A stretch of 64,000 nt of DNA from Fasciola hepatica. Lineage: Eukaryota > Platyhelminthes > Trematoda > Plagiorchiida > Fasciolidae. This document shows, in pieces, positions 45,395 to 56,040 of this stretch. The stretch lies in assembly GCA_948099385.1 (NCBI GenBank), contig CANUEZ040000140.1, positions 2,108,001 through 2,172,000 of the forward strand, read 5' to 3'. A program made the translations under genes and the position numbers. Every line of letters begins with the position of its first letter. Position 1 is the first letter of the stretch. Under the pieces are notes generated by a model, which was given only the letters and a program-made list of their open reading frames with translations, was not told the origin of the DNA and made no database searches.

Positions 45395-46990
45395 TCACAA
45401 GGCTCCTTGGAAAGAGGGTGAGGGGGTGGAGTAGTAACGAAAGTGCTGCTGATGAAAGAGGCCTTGGCGCGAAGGGTCAGTTGGCATGGTGTGCATTGGT
45501 GTCAAAGTAGAATACGGCGATGTTGGGTGGTAAGGGAGCAGAGGATGTTGAAGCTGCGGAGGGTTCAGATGGGGCACACTATGAGGCGGAAAATGGTCGG
45601 GCGCAGGCCACATGTTGTGGTGCCGGTTGGCAACGATGCTGGTAACTCGTCCTGCATGGTTCGAGTTTTGAGGCGGTACATTAAGTGGAAAATTTGTGAT
45701 ATGGTACTGCATCCGTGGACGTGATGACGGCGGGGTCTGGGTTTGTGGGTGTGGGATGTAGCAGTGGGGTACTCGTATCTCCGGGGGGCCAAATAAATGC
45801 GCTGGTGGGCTAGCGCTGGGGTGAGCGACGAGATTTCGTGTGTACAGCCGAGGTGGGAGTCGTGAATGGGTAGTAGGCCGGTTAGCTGGAGCGCGAGAGG
45901 TCCTATGCCGACTGTCGATTAAAGATGGGAGCGTGACGATGTCAGTGCAGACGAGGTTTTGGCCACTGGGAGCAACGGGTGACGAGGGTGACGTTGTGGC
46001 CGAAGCACTGGGAGACAACGTTGCAGTTGGCTGGTCGGTGCGGGGTGGAGTGTTGGAATCTGGCGGTTTGTTGGCTCGTTTGGCAGACAGACCAGAGCGT
46101 GGATGGATGCTGGCAGAGAGGGGGGGTTGTATTGCTCGGCTGTGTGTAGACAGTAGTGGAGACTGGAGTGCAACATGGAGCCTTTTGGGGGGACGTTGGG
46201 TGTTGGAGGTGAACGGTACGAATCTAGGTCCACTTTTTGCGCTGGTGCACTGGTTAGCGGGAGTGGTAACGAGTTGTTTACGGCGGGAAGTTTCTCAGGG
46301 GAGCTTTGTGGCACGGGGTCAGAGGGTGGTGGGAGTACTTGTCTGCCGGCATTCGATCTAAGGATCTCCCTCTGCAGAGGGGTTTTGCCAGGGGCAATTT
46401 TTATATTTTTAAATGAAGTGGACTTTGCGATGAACTCTCTCTTTCTAACGAATTCCCCGGCAGTGCTCTCTTTTAGAAATTGAAACAGTAGCGGGCATGT
46501 GTTTCGATGTGACCGTTTTCTGAGTCTTTTGCAGTAGCACTCGTGGTGTGACATATCACATGCCATGAGCAGTGACTGTTTGACCGAGGAAAGGGGCAAA
46601 CGATCTGGAACATTAAAAACTACGGCATTTTTAGAATTTTTTATCCCTCTATGGACCTCAGATGCAACAGAGTCCAGGAAGTGCCCGGCTGATAGGAGAC
46701 TTTCAGTGTTTGGATGTTTTAAGGGATCAACAATATTTGCTAGTGGCAGCAGCATGGTCAGTGCATCGTCCATGGATCGTAACTGTTTCTCTGAGGACGA
46801 TAAGTTTTGCTGAAGCTCATTATATTTGTTACTGGTTTCACTGTATATATCGACCAGTGGTACTGAACAAGGCACTGAGGAGGTAGAAAGTCGGGGGCGC
46901 TCAGTGCTTGTAAGTGGAGTTCGATTTGCCGCTCGGTGAATGGGGCGATTTGAAGTCGATCTAGGCATGATATTTGAAAGAACTTTGATA
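45395..46990 (-). pseudogene. LINE-A ORF1 (RNA-binding protein)
   Basis: Two overlapping minus-strand frames: 47010-45919 and 46018-45395. The first has a probable coiled coil (NKYNELQQNLSSSEKQLRSM) and then an RRM-like block typical of LINE ORF1 (NAVVFNVPDRLPLSSVKQSL, CPLLFQFLKESTAGEFVRKR, NIKIAPGKTPLQREIL). It becomes proline-rich. One frame change near 45920-46018 would join it to the second, very proline-rich frame (PAHLFGPPE), which ends at the TGA just before ORF2. The start is uncertain; the ATG at about 46968 (MPRSTSNRP) is a reasonable candidate. Such proteins bind the element RNA. Confidence 0.65.
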
Positions 46991-47040
46991 GAAGTGGATC
47001 CGCAAGTCAAATGCTAACCTCAGATTTTATTTTTCAGAAA

Positions 47041-47930
47041 AAAAACCTGGTTTGTTTTAGCTAATGGAGACGTCTTGCTAAGCTGTTTGTGAGCTATTTC
47101 CCTGGATACATCAGTGGAAACTATACCAATAACAGCTCGGCTATTATTGCTGCCATCAACCTGCTCTTCACTGCCAGCAGCAGCAGAAGCAACAGAGTCA
47201 TCAACATTGCATTCACCAGAGTAATTACTGTTACCATAATAATCGTCGCAGGGGGGAAGGCCTTCAGGGAGGGTAAAATAGGTGTTACACAGACAGATCT
47301 ATTTTGTGCAACAACCGCGCACAAAGTGTGCTGTGCCCGGGTTTTTCACTGCTCAGCGAGGCTTCCGTGGTCTCAGACCAGAATACTTCCCGCGCCAGGA
47401 CATACGCTTAGGCTGGCCTACTTTCGCCTGTGACCGAAACAAGAACAGTGCGGTGGATAACGCGGAGCTTCCTGCACCCGGTTCGCTTTGTGCTAGCACA
47501 TGCAGAGATTGCATCGACTTTTGATGCTGCACTTACTGCCACTAGGCGCCGCCCAAAAGAGAAGCGATTCTATACCCCTCTGACCGGCAACTCCTACGGT
47601 CGTCCAGCCGATACAAAACGATGCATGGAATAAACCGAAAGAGGCTTCAAATGAAATTCCATCTACGAGATCACACTGCATTTTGATTGCCAACCTCCTA
47701 GAAGCGACTGTAGCAGTTCCCCAGGAAATCCTCTACTAGGAGCCTCGCCCTTGCATACCTTCCCCGGGAGGCTGTCCACTCAGAGTGAAGATAACTGGGC
47801 TAGGTCATTTCGCGTTGAGGCATCTTTCGGCTTGGGAAAACTACGAGAACATGGACAGCCTAGAATGCTGATGATTGTTCTTCTTTCCCATGAGCATGGT
47901 CAGTCGGTGCCAAAAGTTCCAGGTGCCTGA
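47041..47930. other. Unassigned sequence
   Basis: Includes a stretch rich in CAGCAG and CATCAAC-type triplets at about 47130-47210. The leucine-rich minus frame over it is probably a by-product. No known protein. Confidence 0.35.
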
Positions 47931-47940
47931 ATGAGTACAA

Positions 47941-48990
47941 GTGGGATTGCTCAATGATCTTGACCCGGGGGACCGTCAGAAACACAAGCAAACACTTACA
48001 GAAATGCGGGAGCGCTATGAAAACGGTGAGGTCAGTACCTATATTCAGGACTTTCCTGTCACGAAGAGGGGGCTGCTGTTAAATTGGCAGGCTCCAACAA
48101 CCATCAGCTTGAAGGCCTGTGTCCGCGGAGGGCCAGGGGTGAACACCTCCTCAGCACACGTATGAATGGTCAGGAGGCACAAGTATTTCTTAGTATCGTT
48201 CTCGGGTTACTTGATAAACCCGACGAAATGGAGTCGTTGGCAGCAGCCAGAAGACCTGTGATCATAGCTCTCACCAAATTTGGCTGTATGAGGGGGTATC
48301 GGATGCGTAAGTATCCCTCCCAGGCTACTGTCTCTTTCGGTCGGACAGAATTCGGTCGGGAGTTGGAGGTGGCTTACTGAAGTACATCAGAGATTGGGTG
48401 CCGGAAAATATTCTCGACTCATTAGCGGACCCCCGAGGACTTGGGGAAGCGCGAAGGGCAGGGTGAAACTGACCAGTTGCGGATAAGTGGCGAAAGGTCT
48501 GATCTGTTGGACACCGGCTGAGGAGCAGTTAGTTATGTTACCCTTCATGCTGCTCTGTGCTACGGAGGAGCACTGTATGGCCCTGGAAGACTTCAACTCC
48601 TGCCACTTCGATAAGGAGGCTAACTGCCACATTGCAGCGGCAGATTATTTCTCCCACCAAATGCGCGGGACAGCGTGATCTGGCTCTTCACCAGCACGCG
48701 CACGAAGCTACCCGCTGTTTCAACATGCGGAAATCCATTCTCGACCTGGTTTTTACTCCCTGGGCTTCGGATATTATCAGTGAAGACCTACTACCCCATG
48801 CTTGTGCCAGCGATGATGCCATGCTGAAAATGCGCGAGAGGCGTGGGCTCAAATCTCATAGACACCTCACTGTGAACCGAATGTCCGGCGCACACCCTTT
48901 GACGATACGGGGGCAATAGCTCGAAACATGGCTTGTGAGACTGAGGATCCAAACGCTGTGAATCTGTCCCGGCCTTTTATCCGAGGTGGA
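47941..48990 (+). pseudogene. LINE-C endonuclease relic
   Basis: 48180-48370 contains LDKPDEMESLAAARRPVIIA and LTKFGC, matching the LDKLDEME..AA..PDIIALTE beginning of an APE endonuclease (the catalytic Glu of TETW is lost). About 48560-48680 has ALEDFNSCHFD in place of a GDFN block. 48680-48870 in another frame reads LHQHAHEATRCFN and SILDLVFTPWASDIIS, the end of the endonuclease. The frame at 47941-48165 upstream may be the end of ORF1. Stops and shifts show it is dead. The RT half lies beyond three inserted LTRs. Confidence 0.7.
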
Positions 48991-49029
48991 ATCGGGTAAC
49001 CGGCACGGATGTTTCCCCACCACACCGTA

Positions 49030-49402
49030 TGTGGCCACCGGTTGTGGAAACCCCCCGGAAACACTGCATTTTCATGTTTCCTTGACATCACCCACTCATT
49101 TACACTATTTACCTGTTTTTATGCACCGCATGTTTTCACGAACCGACGTTTGTTTGTTCGCGTCCAGCGCGCTACTCTGTCATATCCTTTTCGGGACCCG
49201 AGTCACGCACGTGCCCCTTTACCGCACGCCACGACTTGGTCTTTGTTTTCCGAGTCCCTGTGGTTGCATAATTTAGGTTTGTATCTATTTTATGTCTTTT
49301 TCCATTTGATAACCTAGTACCGTACAACTCTACGGATGGTCGCGTTCTGGTTTCGGGATCCGTTTTGAAGTTCGCTGCATATTGCTCAAAGACGCCCCCA
49401 CA
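49030..49402 (+). repeat. BEL LTR, diverged subfamily
   Basis: Aligns end to end with the LTR at 15526-15903: a TTGTGGAAA block, CATCACCCACTCATTTACAC, GTTTGTTTGTTCGCG, GTCACGCACGTGC, CCTAGTACCGTA, and TTTCGGGATCCGTTTTG. Starts TGTGGCC and ends CCCACA by my reading. The flanking five bases (CCGTA and GTGGA) do not match, so it may be one LTR of a deleted element rather than a clean solo LTR. Confidence 0.75.
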
Positions 49403-49690
49403 GTGGACGTTCCCAAGCCCAGGGTCTCCATAGCTTGTAAAGGCGCTCGGGTGCCTACTCTGCATCAGGGGGCGAGTCTGAAGACTATATCGAAAAACAG
49501 CTGCTTGTTATGGAGCTTGAAAACAACCACGAACTAAAAGCTCCCTCATGAGGATGACCAAACGATCCAAGATTGAATGTAAACTAGCATCCGAGTATAT
49601 GCTTGCACAAAGATGACTATTTTCGCATCTAATGATGTGAACAAGAGCAAAATCAGGTGTACCCGCACTTGTGGCAGACGGCGGAGTGGC
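49403..49690 (+). pseudogene. Possible BEL gag start remnant
   Basis: Directly downstream of the LTR. One frame reads SEDYIEKQLLVMELENN, which weakly resembles the coiled coil LYKLRILELEQQLLSARL of the BEL Gag at 16.1 kb. The evidence is thin and rests partly on position. Confidence 0.3.
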
Positions 49691-50073
49691 TGTAACGGTT
49701 ATTCCGATGTTGAGTAAGGCGTAGCCCAATTAAAGAATCCCAAATTCAGAACAAGATTGATTCGCGGATTCCACGGTACTGAATTAACAAATTATACGCA
49801 TATAAATTATGTCAAAGCCTCAACTGTACGGCCATAACGTTTAGCAACGAAGACCAGAGTTCAACAAAGGTCACTATTAGATACGACCGTCACGGCAGTC
49901 CGCGTTCGAATCAAAAATACGCCACGGCACATGGGCAAAATACAAGAAAATGTTCGAGTGTGGCGGTTGATGCGTGCAGTACTTGATTGAGGGTCAATAA
50001 GGTAAACAGCGTAGTCTCCACAGTGCAAGTACTTAACGACGGCTGGGGCGGATTTCCACACGTATACTTTACA
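49691..50073 (-). repeat. BEL solo LTR, minus orientation
   Basis: Starts TGTAACGGTTATTCC and ends ATACTTTACA on the + strand. It is the reverse complement of an LTR related to 50094-50477 (for example AACCGTTACA against ACGGTTATTCC at the outer ends, and TGTGGAAATCC near the inner ends). Flanks are GTGGC (49686-49690) and ATGGC (50074-50078), a 5-bp duplication with one mismatch. No internal BEL sequence accompanies it. Confidence 0.85.
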
Positions 50074-50093
50074 ATGGCCGATCCCGATGTAGC

Positions 50094-50477
50094 TGTAACA
50101 TACAAAAGTGGAAATCCTCCCTAGCCATTGCCACATACTTGTATTGTTGAGACTATGCTGTTTATTTTGTTGACCCTCGGACAAGTACAACATGCATCAA
50201 TCACTACACCTGAACATTAGTTTTCATTTTGCCCACGTGAAGTGGCTTAACTTTGATTCGAACTGGGGCTGCATTGACGGTGGTACCTGACATTGACCTT
50301 TGTTGAAGTCTGGTCCTCGTTGCTAGACTTTGTGGCCATACATTTGAGGCCATGTGCATATTTGTATTGGTATGACTCGTTAATCCAGTACCGTAGAAAC
50401 TAAGAGTTGTTCTTGTTCCGGTTTTGGGATTTGTTTGAATTGGCTACGCGCTACTCGCAGTTGGAACAACCGTTACA
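50094..50477 (+). repeat. BEL solo LTR with target duplication
   Basis: 384 bp, starting TGTAACATAC and ending AACCGTTACA. Bounded by a perfect 5-bp duplication GTAGC at 50089-50093 and 50478-50482. Shares GTGGAAATCCTCCC near the start and AATCCAGTACCGTAGAAACT near the end with the other BEL LTRs. A solo LTR arises when the two LTRs of an element recombine. It lies 20 bases from the minus-orientation LTR. Confidence 0.92.
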
Positions 50478-50482
50478 GTAGC

Positions 50483-51845
50483 TGGGGCAGAAGCCGTGGG
50501 ATGCCCTGATGCATCGGTGTTTAAACGCGATGAACCTTTGTCACCTCTTTCGTGGGAGCCTCAGTCTTCAGCAGCTTTCAGTTATGCCAAAGTGGATGAA
50601 GTTATGACAGTTATAACGTCTCTTCGACTCACTCGGACCGGATGGAATCCACCCGTTGGTACTAGTGGAGCTGGCCGAAATTCTTGCGGGCCCAATCACC
50701 AGGTTTCTGAACACCTCACTAGCAACTGGAAAACTCCCGGTCGACTAAGAACAATCAATTGTGGTAACGGTGTTCAAAGGCGGAGACAAAGCGGCAGCTG
50801 TAAGCTATGGACGGGTAAGCCCCACGGGGGACGGAGCGGCTTATTGCCAGGATGGTCAAGGAACATCTGGATGAACACACATGCCTAGTCCTACAGAGCA
50901 CCGATTTGATGAATCACTCCCACGCAATTCCAACCTTCCGCTGGCCCGAGAACACTGGGAGGATGCAAAGCCTGGAGAATATCTAACCGACGTCATTTTC
51001 ATCTACTTCGATGAAGCACTTGCTAAAGAGCCACATGACCAACTCTCCCAGAGGCTCAAAGCATCGGGGATAGATGACCCACCACGAGCGAGGTTTCGAC
51101 AAATTACACTGAGCAGTGGCTGGTGCACAATTCGAAGGAATTCCGAGAGTTCGATTGGCTGTGGTCATTACTTGTCTTGTGCAAACTGAACTGAATGGAG
51201 CCGAACTGGGCTGGGCTGAAATGGGTTGAGGACTTCCTAAGAGGGTGGAAATTTGCGGTTAAATTTTTGGGGACCAAGTCCGATAGAGTTCGGCCTCCAG
51301 CAGTGTTCTCCATGGTTCGCTGCTCGGTCCATTGCTGTTCTCGGTGATTATCAGTGGTCTCACAACCTGCCTGAACTCACTCTGCCTACTCCATTCTTAG
51401 GGTCTGAAGATATGGTGATTACTTCTTCCTGAAGGGTCTCGACAGGCTGACGCATCTGTCCAATACATGGGTCTTTCGGATAAACTTAGAAAAGTCCGCT
51501 CACTTGCGCTTAGGTCGGACACAGTTAACTTCAAACTACTCGCTCTCTGGTACTCTGCTGAGAACGACAGCTTATGGGCTTGATCTCCGGGTGGTACCGT
51601 CGGAAAACTCAATAATGGGGGCCATACAGACAGAGCACGTGCCTCAGCATAGAGCATCTTTGGAGCAGTCTGCCGTTCCTTCGGAGACCTCTCTTATAAG
51701 GCTTTTTGGCTGTTATAAATTACACGTGTCAGACCTCGGTTGGAGTATGGTGCTGCGGCAGCACACCCGTGCACCACTGCCAAATCAGCCAAGCTTGAAA
51801 GAGTTCAGAGAGCTACTACTCGTCCCATTGCGGATCTGCCCCGGA
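50483..51845 (+). pseudogene. LINE-C type reverse transcriptase relic
   Basis: Pieces of non-LTR RT in order: about 50640-50760 LAEILAGPITRFLNTSLATG; 50960-51070 EYLTDVIFIYFDEALAKEPHDQL (matches D.IFIDFSKAFDKVPH, with the catalytic Asp changed to Tyr); about 51225-51330 WVEDFLRGWKFAVK and a decayed QGSVLGPLLF; about 51430-51600 NTWVFRINLEKSAHLRLG; about 51680-51830 FGCY, LEYGAAAAHP and LERVQRATTRPI. A fragment at about 51125-51225 resembles the LINE-F tail (GATTGGCT then CTGTGCAAACTGAACTGAA-like) and may be an insertion. Frames change repeatedly. Confidence 0.68.
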
Positions 51846-52785
51846 CTGGCTAACAAAGTCCCTTATTGTCTCTTATTTACATGAATGACCCTCCAAAGAA
51901 CATAGCAAAGATCATGGTAGTGTGCTCTGACGACGTTACGGTCTGGGCCAACAAATCCACAGAATTACAGTCGACAAAGGACCACTCCACGCAATGATGG
52001 AAAATGTGTGAGCATGTCATTCGGTAATTCCTCGGCTCAACTCTTCTGGACGAATGATACCACACCAATTCGGGACGTGGAACAGCGCAATGTCCTGGGC
52101 TTCTGGCTAAACAGGTCTCTTTATTTCTCCTGCCACCATCAACTAGCCAATAGGTCTGCCTTTTGCGCTCTCAACATGGCATGGCGAAACTTTCCTTCGA
52201 TTACGAAAGAAGACCTTCGGCTCACTTATGGGACCTACATCTGACCTCTTCCATAATACTGCGGTCAGATTGTACACAGTGGCCCTGTCAAGGACCTAGG
52301 CATCTTAGAAAGTGTGCACAGGGAAGCCACGAAACTTGTTCGCGGATTTTCAAGCACCTCTTATCTTCAAAGGCTGACCGACCTAAAACTGTGCCCTTTA
52401 GAAGGCCGCAGAGCTAGAGGGGATCTCTTCTTATGCACAACCTTTTCACTACAAGGCTTGCAGATCACTTTTTCACGCGCTAGAGCCTGGACATACTCAG
52501 AGGACAAGCTAACAAATTATTAAAGTCTCGTCCTCATGCAGTCCCGTTTTGGAATAACTTACTGCAGGGGCCATTGAAGCACCCAGCGAAGAAACTTTTA
52601 AAAGGCTTTTGGACAAGTTCTTAGGTCTAACGTTTCCTCCTTGAACCCTTTTAGCGTTTCAGCCGGTATCTGCTCGCCTTCGAGTTTTCCTCAACCGGCC
52701 TATCCTTCTTTGCTCTGCCTTTCCCCCTCAAACAAATATATGTACACCTAAAGACGAAAAAATAAACGAATTACGAAAAAAGTAG
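51846..52785 (+). pseudogene. Second LINE reverse transcriptase 3' fragment
   Basis: Restarts within RT upstream of the point already passed by the preceding fragment, so it must be a separate copy. It reads YMNDPPKNIAKIMVVCSDDV (the usual FADD motif is CSDD), then pieces of thumb and the C-terminal region (AFCALNMAWRNF, EATKLVRGFSST and LCPLEGRRARGDL in separate frames, ending PFWNNLLQGPLK near 52580). The 3' end is AT-rich, with AAAATAAACGAATTACGAAA near 52757-52778. Confidence 0.65.
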
Positions 52786-52985
52786 ATGTTGCATTTCCTT
52801 TTGCCCTATTGTACAGGTTTCGTGCCTTTCTTGTGCTTTTTATCGTATTCGTTCACGCCTGCTTCTGAGCGAAATATCCTAGTTGCCCTACTGGCCATTG
52901 TAGACCTCTATCTGTGATATCACCTGTTGCATATGCCCCTGGTGGATGTTTACTGTTGTCCATCAGTCTTAATTTCAGCGGAACG
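52786..52985. other. Unassigned spacer
   Basis: T-rich stretch between two LINE relics; nothing recognised. Confidence 0.3.
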
Positions 52986-53707
52986 ACTGCTACTATTATC
53001 TCGAGAACCGGGAACATTTAGGCTCCAGCCTCGAACCCGTTTACCACTTCAAGACTTCAAGAAGTGGTCACCTACAAGCTACTGGGCTGTTTCCAGAAGA
53101 CTATCGGAGGATAGGAGGGGACTTCATTTGCGTTCTTCACATTATCCGGGGCGATCGAGGACCAGAACCACAAGCAATGTTTCAACTACGTGGACCCTGT
53201 TGCACTCAGAGACACTCACTGACACTCCCGAAGGTGGAATCTATTGGTTTGCCTCTGACATACCGCTAGTCCTGAAGGGTTGCCGACTTGTGGAACACGC
53301 CACTCGTGGAAGTGGCGGCAGAGGTGCACGGTTCAACCTCCAAGCAAAAACTAGACGGCTTTCAGTCTAATAAGCGGTGTGATTCTCTTCCTTGAGACGG
53401 CATCCAAGAGCTGCTGTGAAGAGGCTTACTTGGGAGGTTTCCCTCTGCCTCTAATACTGAAGACTGAGGGCAGACTGGCCTCTGTCCACACCAGTGAAAG
53501 AATCCTGGGTGCTCGAATAACCCCATCCTGCTTTACACCAGCGGTGCGGTTGACTACCTCGGTGGGTGTAGCAGTTTTAGGACATACAGCTCGTCCCCCA
53601 TTTACGTCGATCTTTATCTGTACTGAATTGATCCTGAATAATGTCAACTTCCCCCATCTTTGATATAGCCACTCCCTCGGACGAAGCTACTTTCCCCATG
53701 AGGCGTT

Positions 53708-54956
53708 GTGGTTCCCCTTCTGTGGCCAATGTCATTCCTCAATCCGGACGAGACGGTCCTTCATAATGCTCCGGCAACGTACCCACTAAAATGTGAAGTC
53801 CAAAGTCAGAATGCAGAGATAGTTGAGCTAAAGGCTACTATCCGTACACTTAAGGATGAGTTGACCGGTGTGAGGAGCTTGGTTATCAAATCCCTCTCGG
53901 TGTCCCAGGCAGCCGATCAGGCGTGTAGATTACCTGATTAGCAAAGTCTTGATGTAGCCAAGATTTTGCAAGACACCGGGAAATGTTCCAAGCGAGTCAT
54001 CCTTTGTGGTCGCTTTCTCAACTCGGATCACCCTCATGACAACTATGCCTAGGTGTCTAACCGCCGTAAGCACCATTTCCCACTTAAAAGTCGAACCACT
54101 TGGCTGGTAACCAAAAGCACCAAACGGGTATACGGCATTCTAATTGAACTAAGCTCCACAGAGGCAGCCAAATGAATTGTTTCCTCAGCTGCAAAGCTCA
54201 AGGAGGAAAAAAGGGCTCAAGGGAGTATTCATTGACAAACCACTTCGTTTAAGGCTCCGCAGTGAGAAGGCTAAGCCAGCGACCCCACAAAAAACCGATA
54301 CCAAGCTCAGAGTGCTGCCTGTCGTGCAGGTAACTCTCCTTGAGGATCGAGCTGCATGTCCACCATCAGCTGCTTCCCTGCTGACTCCATCTCCCGTCGC
54401 GGAAAGTACCCCCAGTAGTAGACCAAGTGATACCAAACGTCTGACTCCTACAAAAAGTACCCCAGCCCCCAGCATTGTCAACAAGGCCGCGTTAACGGAG
54501 GAGACTCACACATCCTCGATCCCAGACACAAACCTGCAACCCGTTTCTGCTGAAATCTGGTGTGAGGAGGTAAACACAAAAGAAATGATATCTGGTGCTG
54601 TCATGCAGAACTGGATCAATAACAAGAAAACTCAGAGCCCCGAATCACGCGGTAAGCACAAAGGTACACCACAGACAGCAGCCCACCCTCTTCGGAGACT
54701 AAAGGGTACAGACCCTCCGCCTGGTATGATACCTCCCAGGTTACTAGACGTCAAAACTTACCAATCCCCTCAACAGTCTGTTCACTCTCTGGCCCACCAA
54801 TATAATCAGCTTCCAACTCCCCCAGAACCTCCCTTCCACCCCCAACTCTCCCTCTTTCCCCCTCCTCAAACCCAAAATCAGTTGTCTCTGGCGATTCTCC
54901 AACAACTCCTGGGTATGTGCTCAAGTGTTTTTACGGCAATTGCCCGAGTGTGCTGA
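53708..54956 (+). pseudogene. LINE-B ORF1
   Basis: Starts ATG 53708. A coiled coil is visible (VQSQNAEIVELKATIRTLKD) before a TAG at 53939-53941. About 53990-54170 has pieces of an RRM-like region (SKRVILCGRFLNSDHPHDN, then TKRVYGILIELSSTEAA). 54177-54956 is a long frame rich in Pro, Ser, Thr and basic residues (PLRLRLRSEKAK, AAHPLRRLKGTDPP). Its end overlaps the start of the endonuclease frame. Organisation matches LINE ORF1 proteins that bind RNA. It has at least two breaks. Confidence 0.6.
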
Positions 54957-56040
54957 ATAAAATCCCGGAGCTTCGGCAGCTTGCAGTGGATAAGGAGCCT
55001 CAGATCAAAGCCCCCATGGAAACCTGGCTTACCCCTGATATACTTGATGCCGATATATCCATTCCGGGATGCTTCACGGTAAGGCAGGACTCCAGCAGAG
55101 GTAGTGCCGGCGGGGTTATCATATTCTACGTTAATTCTGTCCCTCCTCCTATCATACCGACAAACCATACCTTTCCATGAATTAATTGTTTGTGGGTTGT
55201 GTTTACCCTCTCTAGGACAGATACCCTACTGCTTGGTGTAGTATATCGTCCTCCAGGATGCAATTCAACCGATAGCCTGGGTCTCAGACTTGTTAGGCTC
55301 CCCGAAAACCACACAGACATCGCCTATCTGTTAGTCACTGGTGGCTGCAACTCACCCAGTATCGACTGGCGAAGAGCTGATGCCTTGGATGTCACCTTTG
55401 GTAAACTCCTCCTGGATCTCGTACTCAAAAACACATGGGTGCAGAACATAAAAGATCCGACTGGATATCGCACAGGACATGCCCCGTCCCTACTAGACCT
55501 AGTCATCACCAATGAATGGTCCCAGATAGACTTGGTGTACCACTTGCAGCCTCTCGGCTAAAGTGATGACATTCTCACTGGGTTCGGTTAAGATGTGAGA
55601 CGGGCCCCTCTTCCCTCAGAAATCAGAATTTCGGTATCCTTCAAAACGACCAACTTTGACCATGTCTGTGCATTTATTCGCTCCCAGCTAAATTCAGCTA
55701 ACATAGGTAGCTCTGCTGATGAAGTGGCAGAGTATCTCGGAGGGTTGATCTGTTTAGCTGATAGGCTATTTGTCCCCAGAATTCGTCTTCCCCAGACCGG
55801 TGAGAGGCTCCTCCCTCGTCCCATTAGGGGCATTCTAGAAGAACTCGCACTCCTCTCTGCTAGATATAAAGCCACAGGCCTTGCCCGTAATGCAGAAGAT
55901 TTCAGGGTCATACGGAACATATGCGAAGACAAGAATAGGTCCTATCAGAATGCATTCCAACGATCAGTACTTGATCGAGCACGGGTCAATAAGGCATTTT
56001 CTGTCAGCACATGGGCCGTCTAAGGGGCACAGCTCCGAAG
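54917..56040 (+). pseudogene. LINE-B endonuclease and linker
   Basis: 54917-55180 opens the APE endonuclease: CFYGNCPSVLNKIPELRQLA, METWLTPDILDADISIPG (the TETW Glu retained as METW), SSRGSAGGVIIFY. 55190-55561 continues in another frame: LLLGVVYRPPGCNSTDS, VTGGCNSPSIDW (in place of GDFN.P.IDW), HAPSLLDLVITNEWSQIDLV. 55595-56023 is the linker before RT (DHVCAFIRSQLNSANI, RLPQTGERLLPRPIRG). Stops at about 55178 and 55559 break it. Confidence 0.75.

Larger units (their letters stand above)
41691..47040 (-). mobile_element. LINE-A retrotransposon, fullest copy
   Basis: About 5.3 kb read from 47040 down to near 41690. It has ORF1 (coiled coil, RRM-like, proline-rich), then ORF2 (zinc-finger-like, APE endonuclease, RT, C-terminal domain), then a 3' untranslated part matching that of the inverted duplication copies. 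Both ends are approximate and no target duplication was found. Confidence 0.82.

Noticed and set aside
47121..47324. Leucine-rich, membrane-like minus-strand frame
   Set aside because: Lies over a triplet-rich stretch; short, no neighbours and no family match.
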